Assembly: GCA_963973795.1 (NCBI GenBank)
Contig: CAXBAF010000012.1
Coordinates: forward strand, 1-64,000
DNA length: 64,000 bases
Reading direction: 5' to 3'
Source of the DNA: UBA1926 sp002337215
GTDB lineage: Bacteria > Planctomycetota > Phycisphaerae > Phycisphaerales > UBA1924
Part shown: positions 29,125 to 38,099 of the stretch, piece after piece
Position numbering within the stretch: position 1 is the stretch's first letter
Layout of the letters: each line of letters begins with the position of its first letter
Translations under genes and position numbers: made by a program
Notes under the pieces: model-generated
Seen by the model: the letters and a program-made list of their open reading frames with translations, nothing else
The model's database searches: none
What the model was told of the DNA's origin: nothing

Positions 29125-29351
29125 TGGTGTCCCCGGGGGGCTGGGCGGATCCTGAGAATTTGCTCGGCTCTGGCGGTGGCATGTGATAGATTTGAAGTGT
29201 CCCGCGGGAGATTCCCGGGAGAGATTGCGTGGGGAGGCTCGTTCCGGAGGGTTCCGGTTGGGTCGTCCCGGCGCAGCGCCAAGGACGGCGTTCTTTTTCT
29301 TGGCGGCGACCGAATGCCTCTTTGTGTCTCTCGGGCCACTACCCTGTCGGC

Positions 29352-30344
29352 ATGACTTTGACCAAGCAGCAGATCGCTGAGATGACGCCGTCGCAACGGA
29401 TCGAGGGTGTGTTCGCGATCGCGAACGCGCAGATGGGCAAAACGCGGCAGGACAAGCCGTACCTGCGGTGTCTGCTGAGCGACAAGACGGGCGAGGCGGC
29501 GGCGCGGAAGTGGTCGATCAGCGAAGAAGAGTTCGCTGATCTGCCCACCGACGGCTTCGTGTGGGTCGAGGGCGAGACGCAGGCCTACCAGGGCCAGTTG
29601 CAGATCATCATCCACAACCTGCACCCGCACGAGCCCACGGTCGAGCAGATGAAAGAACTGCTCCCGGTGACGAGCCGGGACATCGATGAGATGTGGAACG
29701 AGTGCGTGGGTCTGCTGCAGTCGCTCGAGCACCCGGCGATGAAGGCGCTCGCGGAGTTGTTCCTTGAGGACGAGTACTTCGTCGAGGCGTTCAAGCGGGC
29801 GCCGGCGGCGAAGGCGCTGCATCACAGCCACCTGGGCGGGCTGCTCGAGCACTCGCTGACGCTGATGCAGATCGCGGATCGGATCTGCCCGCTCTACCCC
29901 CGGATGAACCGCGACCTCGTCGTGATGGGGTGCTTCCTGCAGGACATCGGCAAGACGCGCGAACTCAGCTACGACAAAGCGTTCAGCTATACCGACCAGG
30001 GCGAGCTGATCGGCCACATCGTCGAGGGCACGCACATGCTGCGGGCCAAGTGCGAGGTGCTGATGCGCGAGAAGGGCGTGCGCCTCCCGGCTGGGACCGC
30101 GATGGTGCTCGAGCACATCATCTTGAGCCATCACGGGGTCCCCGAGTACGGCGCGGCGAAGATGCCGATGACCCCCGAGGCGGTGCTGGTGAGCCACATC
30201 GATGCACTGGATGCGAAGACGGTGATCGCGATGGACGCGGCGCGGCCCGAGCAGGCATCGGCGGCGGATCTGGGCGGGAACTTCACACAGAAGAGCTGGG
30301 CGCTGGGCGTGAAGCTGTACCGTCCTGACCCGCTGTCGAGCTGA
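29352..30344 (+). CDS. YhaM-like 3'-5' exoribonuclease with OB-fold and HD domain
   Basis: A 330-residue protein (B. subtilis YhaM is 314). Residues 10-100 form an OB-fold nucleic-acid-binding domain, and residues about 150-320 an HD phosphohydrolase domain with AAKALHHSHLGGLLEHSLTL and FLQDIGKTREL as metal-binding motifs. YhaM enzymes degrade single-stranded RNA and DNA from the 3' end. The ATG at 29352 begins a plausible N-terminus (MTLTKQQIAEMTPSQRIEG); 41 further in-frame residues upstream look unconserved. It lies between two exported-protein genes with no sign of an operon. Confidence 0.88.
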   Translation: MTLTKQQIAEMTPSQRIEGVFAIANAQMGKTRQDKPYLRCLLSDKTGEAAARKWSISEEEFADLPTDGFVWVEGETQAYQGQLQIIIHNLHPHEPTVEQMKELLPVTSRDIDEMWNECVGLLQSLEHPAMKALAELFLEDEYFVEAFKRAPAAKALHHSHLGGLLEHSLTLMQIADRICPLYPRMNRDLVVMGCFLQDIGKTRELSYDKAFSYTDQGELIGHIVEGTHMLRAKCEVLMREKGVRLPAGTAMVLEHIILSHHGVPEYGAAKMPMTPEAVLVSHIDALDAKTVIAMDAARPEQASAADLGGNFTQKSWALGVKLYRPDPLSS

Positions 30345-30472
30345 TCGGAGCCGGCGGCGTTGCGAGCGACGATCGTTGTTGACCCGGGCGCCCGGCGGCG
30401 TTCGGGTTTCTCTGTGCGCGGGAGCGCGGCCGTGGTAGGCTGCGCGGCGGTCTATCTGATTTGGGGGAAACT

Positions 30473-31555
30473 ATGCGCAACAGGCTCTTCGCCACGGTCG
30501 TTGTGTCGATCGGGTCGGTTGCGTCGGTGATCGGTGCGCCGTCCGAGCGGACGCTCGTATTCGATCCGGTTGAGCTCGTCGCGGGCCGCGAGGCCGAGGG
30601 GGACGAGTCTCTTGCGGTCGAGCACGAGGGGTACGAATACCGGTTCGTTTCGCGTGAGAATCGCGCGAGGTTCCGGGAGGACCCCTGGCGGTTCGCGGCC
30701 GCGGACGGGGGTGCGTGCGGGCGGATGGGGCCGCTCTCCGGGCTGGGCGACGCGCGGCGGCACCTGGTGGTGGACAAGAGGATCTGGTTCTTCGCGTCTG
30801 ATGGCTGCCGCGAGGGTTTCCTCGCGGATCCCGAGCGGTGCATCGAGCGGGCGGACCCGGTCCCGGAGGGCGATGACGAGCAGCGGGCCCGCGCGTCGCA
30901 AGTTCTATCGCGGATGGTGGCGTGGGCGGGCGGCCGCGACGCGCTCGGGGCGGTGCGGACCTACCAGCACGCGATCCGGGATGAGTTCGAGCGCGAGGGC
31001 GGGAAGGGCGAGCACGTGAAAGAGGTGCACGCCGCCTTCCCAGATCGCTTCGCGGAGAGCGACCGGTGGGACGAGCGGTCGTGGTCTCGCTGCGTCGTTG
31101 GCGACCGTGGTCTCGCGCGCTCGCCGGACAACGGGGCGGCGCCGCTCGCGAGGGACCGTTCCGCTGCGTTCGTCCGGCGGATGGTCCGGCTCCCGATTTC
31201 GCTGATCGTGCTCGGGGGCGATCCCGACGCGGTCGCGTTCGCGCGGGGTGAGCGGCGGGTTGAAGGTGTGCGCTGCTCCTTGGTCGATCTGCACCACCGG
31301 GGCGCGACGACGCAGCTCTGCATTGAGGTGGAGACCGGACGGTTGGTGGCGGCGAGGTTCGTCGGGCGGGGGCCCGGCTCGATTGTGGGATCGGTCGAGC
31401 GGGTCTTCACGGCCTACGAGGCGGACGGCGGTGTGACCGTTCCATCGGCGTGGCGGACACGGTTCGACGGAGAGTTCTTCGAGTCGGGTTCGGTCGTGCT
31501 GGATTCAGTGGTGATCAACCCCACAATCGACGATGGAGTCTTTGGCGCGGGGTGA
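30473..31555 (+). CDS. exported protein with two YHS-like motifs
   Basis: A 360-residue protein with a signal peptide (MRNRLFATVVVSIGSVASVIG, cleavage after APS or nearby). Two short segments resemble the metal-associated YHS motif: YEYRFVSRENRARFREDPWRFA (about 55-76) and KRIWFFASDGCREGFLADPERC (about 100-121). The rest (residues 145-360) is a mixed alpha/beta domain that I do not recognise, ending DDGVFGAG. GGGGGAAA precedes the ATG. It has no clear partner: upstream is the YhaM gene and downstream the convergent kinase operon. Confidence 0.6.
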   Translation: MRNRLFATVVVSIGSVASVIGAPSERTLVFDPVELVAGREAEGDESLAVEHEGYEYRFVSRENRARFREDPWRFAAADGGACGRMGPLSGLGDARRHLVVDKRIWFFASDGCREGFLADPERCIERADPVPEGDDEQRARASQVLSRMVAWAGGRDALGAVRTYQHAIRDEFEREGGKGEHVKEVHAAFPDRFAESDRWDERSWSRCVVGDRGLARSPDNGAAPLARDRSAAFVRRMVRLPISLIVLGGDPDAVAFARGERRVEGVRCSLVDLHHRGATTQLCIEVETGRLVAARFVGRGPGSIVGSVERVFTAYEADGGVTVPSAWRTRFDGEFFESGSVVLDSVVINPTIDDGVFGAG

Positions 31556-31640
31556 GCGCCGCGTGGGCCGATCGAACAAGCCGCACTGGGCTACCCCGCT
31601 GTCGAGCTGATGACTGTCGGGCTTGATCGTTGATTCTGTT

Positions 31641-31670
31641 ACGAAACACGGGCCCGCGCGGCGGGCCCGT
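31641..31670 (-). terminator. intrinsic terminator for the kinase operon
   Basis: ACGGGCCCGC (31648-31657) and GCGGGCCCGT (31661-31670) form a 10-bp stem with a 3-base loop. Read leftward it is followed by GTTTCGTAAC, a weak U-run. It lies 27 bases after the kinase stop codon. Confidence 0.65.
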
Positions 31671-31696
31671 AGCAATGGTGTCGACGTCCGGGCCGA

Positions 31697-34306
31697 TCAG
31701 TTCCCCTGGTCGATGAGCGCGTTGGTGATGTCGGTGACGGAAATGTCGCGGGCGCTGAAGACGCTCACGGTGTTCTCCGAGACGAGCAGGAACTGGCGCT
31801 CGGGGTTCTTGCTGGTGTGTCCGTCGGCGGGGCCGGTCCACCAGACGGCGTCGAGGCCGGGCGTTTCCTTGACGTAGCGGCGGATGTCATCGCCGAGTTT
31901 TTCGCCCAGTGTGCGCATGCCGCGGAGGGCCTTGAGCTCGGCGATCATGGTGTCGCCGTCTTCGATCTCGTCGGCGTATTCGACAACCAGGTTGGAGCTC
32001 ATGCGGATGCCGCGCTTCTCGAGGATGCGGTCGAAGAGGTCGAGGTCCGCGTCGGAGGCGTGGTCGAAGGGCGGGCGGAAGTCATAGAGGAAGGCGACGC
32101 CCAGGCCCTCGAGGGGCTTGCCCGGCGCGGGGACGAGTCCGGCGGCGGGGTTCTGACCGTGATGCTCGTCGGCGGGCGAGGCCGGGGGAGTGGTGCTCGT
32201 GGGTTCCCCGGTGCCGGCGCCGCCTGCCATGGGTGGCATCTCGGGCATGGCAGGCATCTCGGGCATCGCGGGCATGTCGCCTCGCCTGATGATGCTGGTG
32301 TTGCCCTGGTCGTCGGTGGTGATTGTGGTTGATTGGACGCTGCGGGTGCTGTTCATGGAGACGACGATGACGGCCGTGCCGACGGCGGAGACGGCGAAGA
32401 GCAGCGCCATGATGATGCCGGCGTTGATGGCGCTGGGGACCTTGCTTTTCGAACGGCGGGCGTAGCGACTACCCGCGCGGGCGGTGGGGCCCATTGCGGC
32501 GAGGCCGGCCTTGTCGGCGTGCCGGTTGGCGCGGCGTGCGCCGGGCTTGCCGACATTGGCGCGGCGCTCAGCGGCGCGGCGCTGGGCGTTCTTGAGCTGG
32601 TCTTTCGCCGAAAGCCGCTGATCGGGCGGGGTGAGCTGGCGCCGTGTGCCGCCTTGGTTGAACCCGGCCTGCGCGGCCTCCGCTTGCACCTCGGCGCGCG
32701 GGCGGGGCTGGGGCTTGCGGTCGAACCCGGGCGTGGGTGTGCGGGCTGGCGGGGGTGCCGCGGGCTCGGCCGCGGGGACGTACCGGCCTGTCCACCAGTC
32801 CTTGACGCGGAGCTTGGGGACCGCGGCGGCGGGGGTGGCGGCGAAGGCCGCGGGGTTGGGTGTCTGGTTGGCGGGCGGCACGGGCGATGCGGCGGCGTGG
32901 ACCTCGGCGGGTCGGGCCGGGGTTGCTTGGGCGGGGTCGTTGAACGCCGCGGGTGAATCGGCGGGCGGCTTGGGCTCGAGCGGCCGGCCCGACTGGCTGG
33001 GCAGATCGGCGGGTTTGACGGCGAACGGATCGCTCGCGGCGGCGACGACGGTGAGGTCGTCGAGCATGGCGCGGGCGGTGGGGTAGCGCTTGTCGTAGTC
33101 GGTCATCGCGCGGCGGATGATCCAGCGGAGCGCTTCCGGGCAATTCTTGGAGACCTGGCTGAGCCCGCCGTGCGCGGGGAAGGAGTTCTCAACGATCGAG
33201 AAGAGGACGGCGCCCGCGGCGTAGACGTCGAACTTGCCGCCGTCGATCTGGTGGACCTTGACGCCCCGCAGGGCCTGGCGGACGAGCTCGGGGTCGCGGA
33301 AGTACTCGGTGCCGTGCGTGGTGAGCGTCATCGCGCTGCGGAGCGGGGTGATGAGCCCGAAGTCGACGAGGTGGGCTTTCCCGCGTCCGAGGTTGGGGTC
33401 GGGTTCGCGGTCGACGATGAGGTTGTCGGGCTTGACGTCCTTGTGCCAGAGGCCGCCGCGGTGGTAGACCTCGAGCGCCTCGAGCAGATCGGTGGTGTAG
33501 CCGACGGCGAGCCCGATGCCGCGGGCGTCGAGGCCCTTGGGCTCGGCGCGGGCGTGGAGCTGCTGGGTCGCGACGGTGAGCGAATCGCCCGGCACGTACC
33601 GCATGATGTAGTAGAAGCGTTCGGGCGCGAGGTCGTGCTCGAGAACGAGCCCGAGTTTCTTGGCGGCGTCGAGCGCCCGGCTCTCGCGGACGATCTGGGG
33701 CAGGCTCGATCCGTCGTCGAGGCTGAAGGTCTTGATGACGACGCGGTCGACGTCCTCGTGGCCCCGCCTGGCGTAGGCGGCGCGCTTGAGCTCGTCGGGC
33801 TCGGCGACGTAGAGCTTGCCGCCCGACCCGCCCCCGGGGAGCGAGCCGACGATGGTGTAGCCCTCGAAGAGGCCCTGGCGTTTCTTGCTGGGCTTGTCGG
33901 GCCCCGGCGCGTAGGCGACGGCGGCGGGGAGGCGCTGCTCGATGCCCTCGGTGACGCCGCGCAGGCCGATAAGGGCGAGCGGGTGACCGATCGCGACACG
34001 GTAAAGGCACGCGCCCATGGTCTTGCACTCGTCGGTGAGCGCGCGCCCGAAATGCGCGGAGGCGCTCCAGCGGCCGATGACGATGTTGACGAGGACGAGG
34101 GGGATAAAGACGAGGGCGACGACGAGGGCGCCGACGAAGCGGAAGATGTCGCCGACCCAGCGGAAGACGGTGGCGAAGATGTGCCCGACGACCTTGGCGA
34201 TGATCTTGATGATCGTGATCGAGAAGATGATCGCGAGACCGATCAGGACGGCGCCGCCGATGAGGCCCAGGATCACGAGGACGATTTCGAGAATTCCGAA
34301 TGACAT
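31697..34306 (-). CDS. membrane serine/threonine protein kinase with exported C-terminal domain
   Basis: An 869-residue protein. Residues 1-78 contain two long hydrophobic stretches (about 5-36 and 57-79). A Hanks-type kinase domain spans about 150-425: Gly-rich loop LPGGGSGGKLYV, Lys192 (VVIK), catalytic loop HKDVKPDN (Asp290, Asn295), DFG at 315-317, and activation segment GTEYFRDPE in place of the usual GTxxYxAPE. The catalytic loop is HKD, not HRD, so it is a non-RD kinase. A low-complexity Pro/Ala linker (430-600) precedes another helix (about 626-650), a Met-Pro repeat near 676-692 (MPAMPEMPAMPEMPPM) and a folded region (about 725-869) likely outside the cell. GGGGGAGGA precedes the start. 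It follows an ECF sigma gene by 68 bases. Confidence 0.88.
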   Translation of the reverse strand: MSFGILEIVLVILGLIGGAVLIGLAIIFSITIIKIIAKVVGHIFATVFRWVGDIFRFVGALVVALVFIPLVLVNIVIGRWSASAHFGRALTDECKTMGACLYRVAIGHPLALIGLRGVTEGIEQRLPAAVAYAPGPDKPSKKRQGLFEGYTIVGSLPGGGSGGKLYVAEPDELKRAAYARRGHEDVDRVVIKTFSLDDGSSLPQIVRESRALDAAKKLGLVLEHDLAPERFYYIMRYVPGDSLTVATQQLHARAEPKGLDARGIGLAVGYTTDLLEALEVYHRGGLWHKDVKPDNLIVDREPDPNLGRGKAHLVDFGLITPLRSAMTLTTHGTEYFRDPELVRQALRGVKVHQIDGGKFDVYAAGAVLFSIVENSFPAHGGLSQVSKNCPEALRWIIRRAMTDYDKRYPTARAMLDDLTVVAAASDPFAVKPADLPSQSGRPLEPKPPADSPAAFNDPAQATPARPAEVHAAASPVPPANQTPNPAAFAATPAAAVPKLRVKDWWTGRYVPAAEPAAPPPARTPTPGFDRKPQPRPRAEVQAEAAQAGFNQGGTRRQLTPPDQRLSAKDQLKNAQRRAAERRANVGKPGARRANRHADKAGLAAMGPTARAGSRYARRSKSKVPSAINAGIIMALLFAVSAVGTAVIVVSMNSTRSVQSTTITTDDQGNTSIIRRGDMPAMPEMPAMPEMPPMAGGAGTGEPTSTTPPASPADEHHGQNPAAGLVPAPGKPLEGLGVAFLYDFRPPFDHASDADLDLFDRILEKRGIRMSSNLVVEYADEIEDGDTMIAELKALRGMRTLGEKLGDDIRRYVKETPGLDAVWWTGPADGHTSKNPERQFLLVSENTVSVFSARDISVTDITNALIDQGN

Positions 34307-34374
34307 CGCGGTCCTCCCCCGGGCTTCGCCCCTGCGTGCCGCCGCGGGTGGGAACTCCCGGGCCCGGGCCCTGG

Positions 34375-35133
34375 TCAGGCGTTCATCTGGTCGGCCCGCC
34401 GGAGTTCCATCTGCTGGTGGTAGATCTCGCCGATGGCCTCATCGAAGAGGGAATCATCGGCCTTGTCACCCGATGCTTTGGGATTCAGGACGAGTCCGTT
34501 TCGCTCGGCCTCCTGGTATTCCTCTTCTGTAAAGGAATACGTCGCGATCGTCTGCGCGAGGGCACCCCTGAGCAGATCCCGGACCTTCTGGAGACGCCTT
34601 GAGATCGTCGGCTCGCTGACGCCGACCTGGGTCGCGACGTCCTTGCCGCTCATGCCGTCGAAGACCCGCATGCGGTAGATGCTGAACTCGGTGAAGTCGC
34701 AGTCCTTTTCGACGGTGCGGATCGAGGCCTCGACCTTGGCGCGGAAGATCGCGGCTTCATAGGCCTGGTCGGCCCGTTCGGCGGCGGCGGCGACCATCCA
34801 CGATTCGTCCAGATGGGCGTTGGCCTTGCCCCCGCCCCGTTTCTGTGCCATCCGGCGGTCCATCTCGTCGCCCAGAACATGCTTGGCGATCGCGAGCAGC
34901 CAGGTGCTGAAGCGGGCGCCGCGGGTCGGGTCGTAGCGGTCGATCGAGTTGGAGAGCGCCGCGAGGGTCTCTTGCGACAGGTCGCGGACGGTTTCCTGAC
35001 CGATCCGGCCCCGCCCCCACTTGGTGAGCTGGGCCCTCAGAACGGGGCCGAACGTGTCCCAGAGCTCGAACCACGCGGCTTCGTCGTTGGCGCTGAGGCG
35101 CTTGAGGAAGGAGGTGGTCATCGAGGTGAGCAT
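34375..35133 (-). CDS. ECF-type sigma factor with C-terminal extension
   Basis: A 252-residue sigma-70 family protein. Region 2 (about 12-90, VRDLSQETLAALSNSIDRYDPTRGARFSTWLLAIAKHVLGDEMDRR) and region 4 (about 130-190, MSGKDVATQVGVSEPTISRRLQKVRDLLRG) are clear, without region 3, as in ECF factors. A C-terminal tail of about 58 residues beyond region 4 is unusual. No anti-sigma gene is adjacent. Instead the downstream gene, 68 bases on, is a Ser/Thr kinase, the arrangement seen where the sigma is controlled by phosphorylation (known for the ECF43-type EcfP/PknT pair in Vibrio). The start is uncertain: ATG at 35133, ATG at 35121 or GTG at 35184. Confidence 0.85.
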   Translation of the reverse strand: MLTSMTTSFLKRLSANDEAAWFELWDTFGPVLRAQLTKWGRGRIGQETVRDLSQETLAALSNSIDRYDPTRGARFSTWLLAIAKHVLGDEMDRRMAQKRGGGKANAHLDESWMVAAAAERADQAYEAAIFRAKVEASIRTVEKDCDFTEFSIYRMRVFDGMSGKDVATQVGVSEPTISRRLQKVRDLLRGALAQTIATYSFTEEEYQEAERNGLVLNPKASGDKADDSLFDEAIGEIYHQQMELRRADQMNA

Positions 35134-35714
35134 GCGGGTGAACCGTCCTTTCGGTGGTGCGGGCTGCGTGTGGGTGGTCCGCACGCGGTTCGATGCGCTT
35201 GGAGTTTACGCGGGTCGTCAAGGATCCCGTTGTGCGAAATCCGGACGCGGATCGCGCGGCGGCGGCCGGATTGACGCCCCGGGCCTTCCTGCGTCAATAA
35301 ACGCGGGATTTGAGCATCAATGATCGCGTTTTGATTGGTCTATGCCATCCCTGTTCATCATCCCTTGCCGTTCATTCCGGCTCGACCCTTCCCGGTGCAG
35401 CCGGCCCTGTGCATCTGGGCAGATCCGCACCCGGAAGCTGTTGTGCCGGGGCGCGGGTGCGAACGGATGCGACGGTGGGATTCTTGGGAAAAGTGGTCGT
35501 GATGTTGCTTGGCGCGAAATCGGGCTGAGGGCGATCCCATGTATCTCGTGAGGCCGGCACGTTCGGGCGTCCCGCGAGTCGGGGCGGGTTCGAACGGGTC
35601 GGATGGGACGGGCTGAGACGGGGCGGAGTTTTCCCCGGGCCCGGGAGCACGACACACACGAGCGGCGGCCGGGCGTTCCGGCGGCCGCAAGGCAAGCAAG
35701 TAAAGGAGCACGCC
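35134..35714. other. 581-base divergent intergenic region with an inverted repeat
   Basis: The region separates the leftward sigma/kinase operon from the rightward coiled-coil gene. At 35271-35277 and 35291-35297 it carries TTGACGC and GCGTCAA, an inverted repeat with a 13-base spacer, about 138 bases upstream of the sigma start. It lies beside the window's more AT-rich patch (35293-35345, AATAAACGCGGG...TTTTGATTGG). This could be an operator or promoter for the sigma operon. I see no convincing gene in the remainder. Confidence 0.4.
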
Positions 35715-36692
35715 ATGGGATGCTTCGTCAAAGGCGCGGTTCGGTTTGGAGTGATGGCTGTGCTCGCGGGGGGCGCGGCGGCGATCGTCGCGGAGTCCGC
35801 CCGCCCGGGCAGCGTTGGTGCGATCATGCACCAGGTCTCGGGCACGGTTGGCAGCGTGATCGATTCGAACATCGACGACCCGATCGCGATGCGTGGACAG
35901 ATCAAGAGGCTGCAGGCCGAGTACCCGCAGAAGATCGCCGAGGTGCGTGCGGATCTGAGCGAGGTCCGCGATCAGATCGACCAGCTCGAGCACGAGCGTG
36001 AGGTCAGCTCCAAGGTCGTGCAGATCACGTCGGCGGACCTGAACCTGATCGAGACGGGCATCGAGCGTGCCCAGGCCGCCCAGGCGACCAACCAGGGCGC
36101 GATCGTGCGGATCTCGTTCAACGAGAGCCGGATGTCGACCAACGACGCGATGGCACGGCGTTCGGATATCGCCCAGACGCGGGCGGTCTACCAGAACCGG
36201 GTTTCTGAAGTCGAGACCGAGCTGGGGTTCCTGGTCGATCAGGAGGCGCAGCTCGCGGATCTGCTGGTCCGGCTCGAGACCGAGCAGGCCGAGTTCGAGG
36301 CCCAGCTCTATCAGCTGGACGCGCAGATCGATTCGATCGCCCGCAACGACCGCCTCATCGAGATGATGGCGGACCGTCAGGCGACGATCGACGAGCACAA
36401 CCGCTACCAGGCCCACAGCCTGGATCAGATCCGGGGCCGGCTCGACCGGGTTCGGAACGAGCAGCAGGCCGAACTGGCGCAGTTCGCCCGCAAGGACAAG
36501 GCGAAGGACTATGTCGCCGAGGCGGAGTACCAGGTGGGTCAGGACAAGTCGGTCCGGCTGCTGATCCAGCCGGGGACGGCCCCCGCGTTCGAGGCTCCCG
36601 CGTCGAAATCGATCCAGTGGGAGAAACCCGCGGTGATCGAGATCGATCCGACGGCCGACGACTGTGAGGGCGAGGTCGCCCACAACGACTGA
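35715..36692 (+). CDS. membrane-anchored coiled-coil protein of unknown function
   Basis: A 325-residue protein with an N-terminal hydrophobic helix (about 8-27, GAVRFGVMAVLAGGAAAIVA) and then a long coiled coil (about 60-280) with few prolines, rich in Gln, Glu, Ala, Arg and Leu. The C-terminus is loosely folded and acidic. AAAGGAG lies seven bases before the ATG, one of the best ribosome-binding sites in the window, which suggests strong expression. It could be a periplasmic structural or tethering protein. It is directly upstream of mreBCD, separated by a terminator-like hairpin, so any link to cell shape is speculative. Confidence 0.65.
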   Translation: MGCFVKGAVRFGVMAVLAGGAAAIVAESARPGSVGAIMHQVSGTVGSVIDSNIDDPIAMRGQIKRLQAEYPQKIAEVRADLSEVRDQIDQLEHEREVSSKVVQITSADLNLIETGIERAQAAQATNQGAIVRISFNESRMSTNDAMARRSDIAQTRAVYQNRVSEVETELGFLVDQEAQLADLLVRLETEQAEFEAQLYQLDAQIDSIARNDRLIEMMADRQATIDEHNRYQAHSLDQIRGRLDRVRNEQQAELAQFARKDKAKDYVAEAEYQVGQDKSVRLLIQPGTAPAFEAPASKSIQWEKPAVIEIDPTADDCEGEVAHND

Positions 36693-36736
36693 TGCCGCGG
36701 TCCGGACCACGGCCGCATGATTGACCATCCCGAGAC

Positions 36737-36776
36737 CCCCCCGGGGCGGGCCAGCGCCTGCCCCGGGGGGTTGCTC
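36737..36776 (+). terminator. GC-rich hairpin after the coiled-coil gene
   Basis: CCCCCCGGGGC (36737-36747) pairs with GCCCCGGGGGG (36760-36770) across a 12-base loop and is followed by TTGCTCATT. The stem is very stable but the U-run is weak. It is 45 bases after the stop codon. Confidence 0.55.
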
Positions 36777-36957
36777 ATTCCGAGCCGGGAGCCGGCGGCT
36801 GGGTTTGGGTCTTTTGTGGGTAGATGGGTCCGGTTGGTGGCCCGGTGGCTCCGAACCCGATAAGTTGTGTATGCGTCAGGAGGTCGGCCCACGGATGGGT
36901 GCGGTCTATCGGCGCGGGTGATCGGGCGCGAGGGCCCGTCGCGAAAGGCTCACGCCC

Positions 36958-38007
36958 GTGGTCTGGGAACGTCTGACCCAACTCTTTTCGGTGGACATGG
37001 GGATCGACCTGGGCACCTGCAACACGCTTGTTGCGGTGCGCGGGCAGGGCATCGTGCTCAACGAGCCCAGCGTGGTCGCGGTCAAGAAGGGCACCAACCA
37101 GGTGCTCAAGAACGGACAGGCCGTCGGCTGGGTCGCGAAAGAAATGCTCGGCAAGACGCCCGGGACGATCACGGCTGTGCGCCCGCTCAAGGACGGCGTG
37201 ATCAGCGATTTCGAGATCACCGAGGCGATGCTCAACTACTTCATCACCAAGGTGACGGGGAAGATGCGCTGGATCGGGCCCCGGGTGGTCATCTCCATCC
37301 CGAGCGGCATCACGGCAGTCGAGAAGCGCGCGGTGATCGATTCGAGCGAGCGGGCGGGCGCGAGCCGGATCTATCTGCTCGAAGAGCCCATCGCGGCGGC
37401 GATCGGCGCGGGGCTCCCGTTCGCGGAGCCGACGGCGTCGATGATCGTTGATATCGGCGGCGGGACGACGGAGGTTGCGATCATGTCGCTGGCCGACATC
37501 GCGACCTGCCAGAGCGTGCGTGTCGCGGGCGACGACATGGACGAGGCGATCATCAGCCACATGAAGCGGACGTACAACCTGATGATCGGCGAGCAGACCG
37601 CCGAGCGGATCAAGATCGAGATCGGGTCGGCGGCGCCCGTCGGCGAGGACACCTCGATGGAGGTCCGCGGCCGCGACATGATCTCGGGTCTGCCCCGCAA
37701 GACGGTGATCACGAGCACCGAGATCCGCGAGGCGCTCCAGGAACCGGTCGGCGCGATCATCGACGCGGTGACGAGCACGCTGGAGAAGGCGGAGCCCGAA
37801 CTCGCGGCGGACCTGGTCGAGAACGGCATCTGCCTCGCGGGGGGCGGTTCGCTGCTCCGGGGGCTGCCCATCGTGTTCCAGAAGGCGACTGGGCTTGAGG
37901 TCCGGATCGCCGATGACCCGCTGACCTGCGTGGCGCGCGGGACGGCGATCTACCTCGAGAACATCGAGGAGTGGAAGGAAACGCTCGAGAGCGATCTGGA
38001 CCAGTAG
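36958..38007 (+). CDS. mreB: rod shape-determining protein MreB
   Basis: A 349-residue bacterial actin homologue that polymerises at the inner membrane and directs peptidoglycan insertion. Phosphate-binding motif 1 is DLGTCNTLV (17-25; most MreBs have DLGTANT). Phosphate 2 is VDIGGGTTEVA (about 164-174) and the adenosine motif is LAGGGSLLRGL near the C-terminus. The start is GTG with GAAAGG upstream. MreC and MreD follow on the same strand. In many bacteria the mreBCD cluster continues into mrdA/rodA; here it does not. Confidence 0.96.
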   Translation: MVWERLTQLFSVDMGIDLGTCNTLVAVRGQGIVLNEPSVVAVKKGTNQVLKNGQAVGWVAKEMLGKTPGTITAVRPLKDGVISDFEITEAMLNYFITKVTGKMRWIGPRVVISIPSGITAVEKRAVIDSSERAGASRIYLLEEPIAAAIGAGLPFAEPTASMIVDIGGGTTEVAIMSLADIATCQSVRVAGDDMDEAIISHMKRTYNLMIGEQTAERIKIEIGSAAPVGEDTSMEVRGRDMISGLPRKTVITSTEIREALQEPVGAIIDAVTSTLEKAEPELAADLVENGICLAGGGSLLRGLPIVFQKATGLEVRIADDPLTCVARGTAIYLENIEEWKETLESDLDQ

Positions 38008-38099
38008 GCGGGCGTGGCCGATCGGGCGTGTTCGTTCCCAGCCATCCGGTTCGATCCCGCTCGACTGTTCTGGGTGTTCTTTATTTTCGGAAGCGGCGC

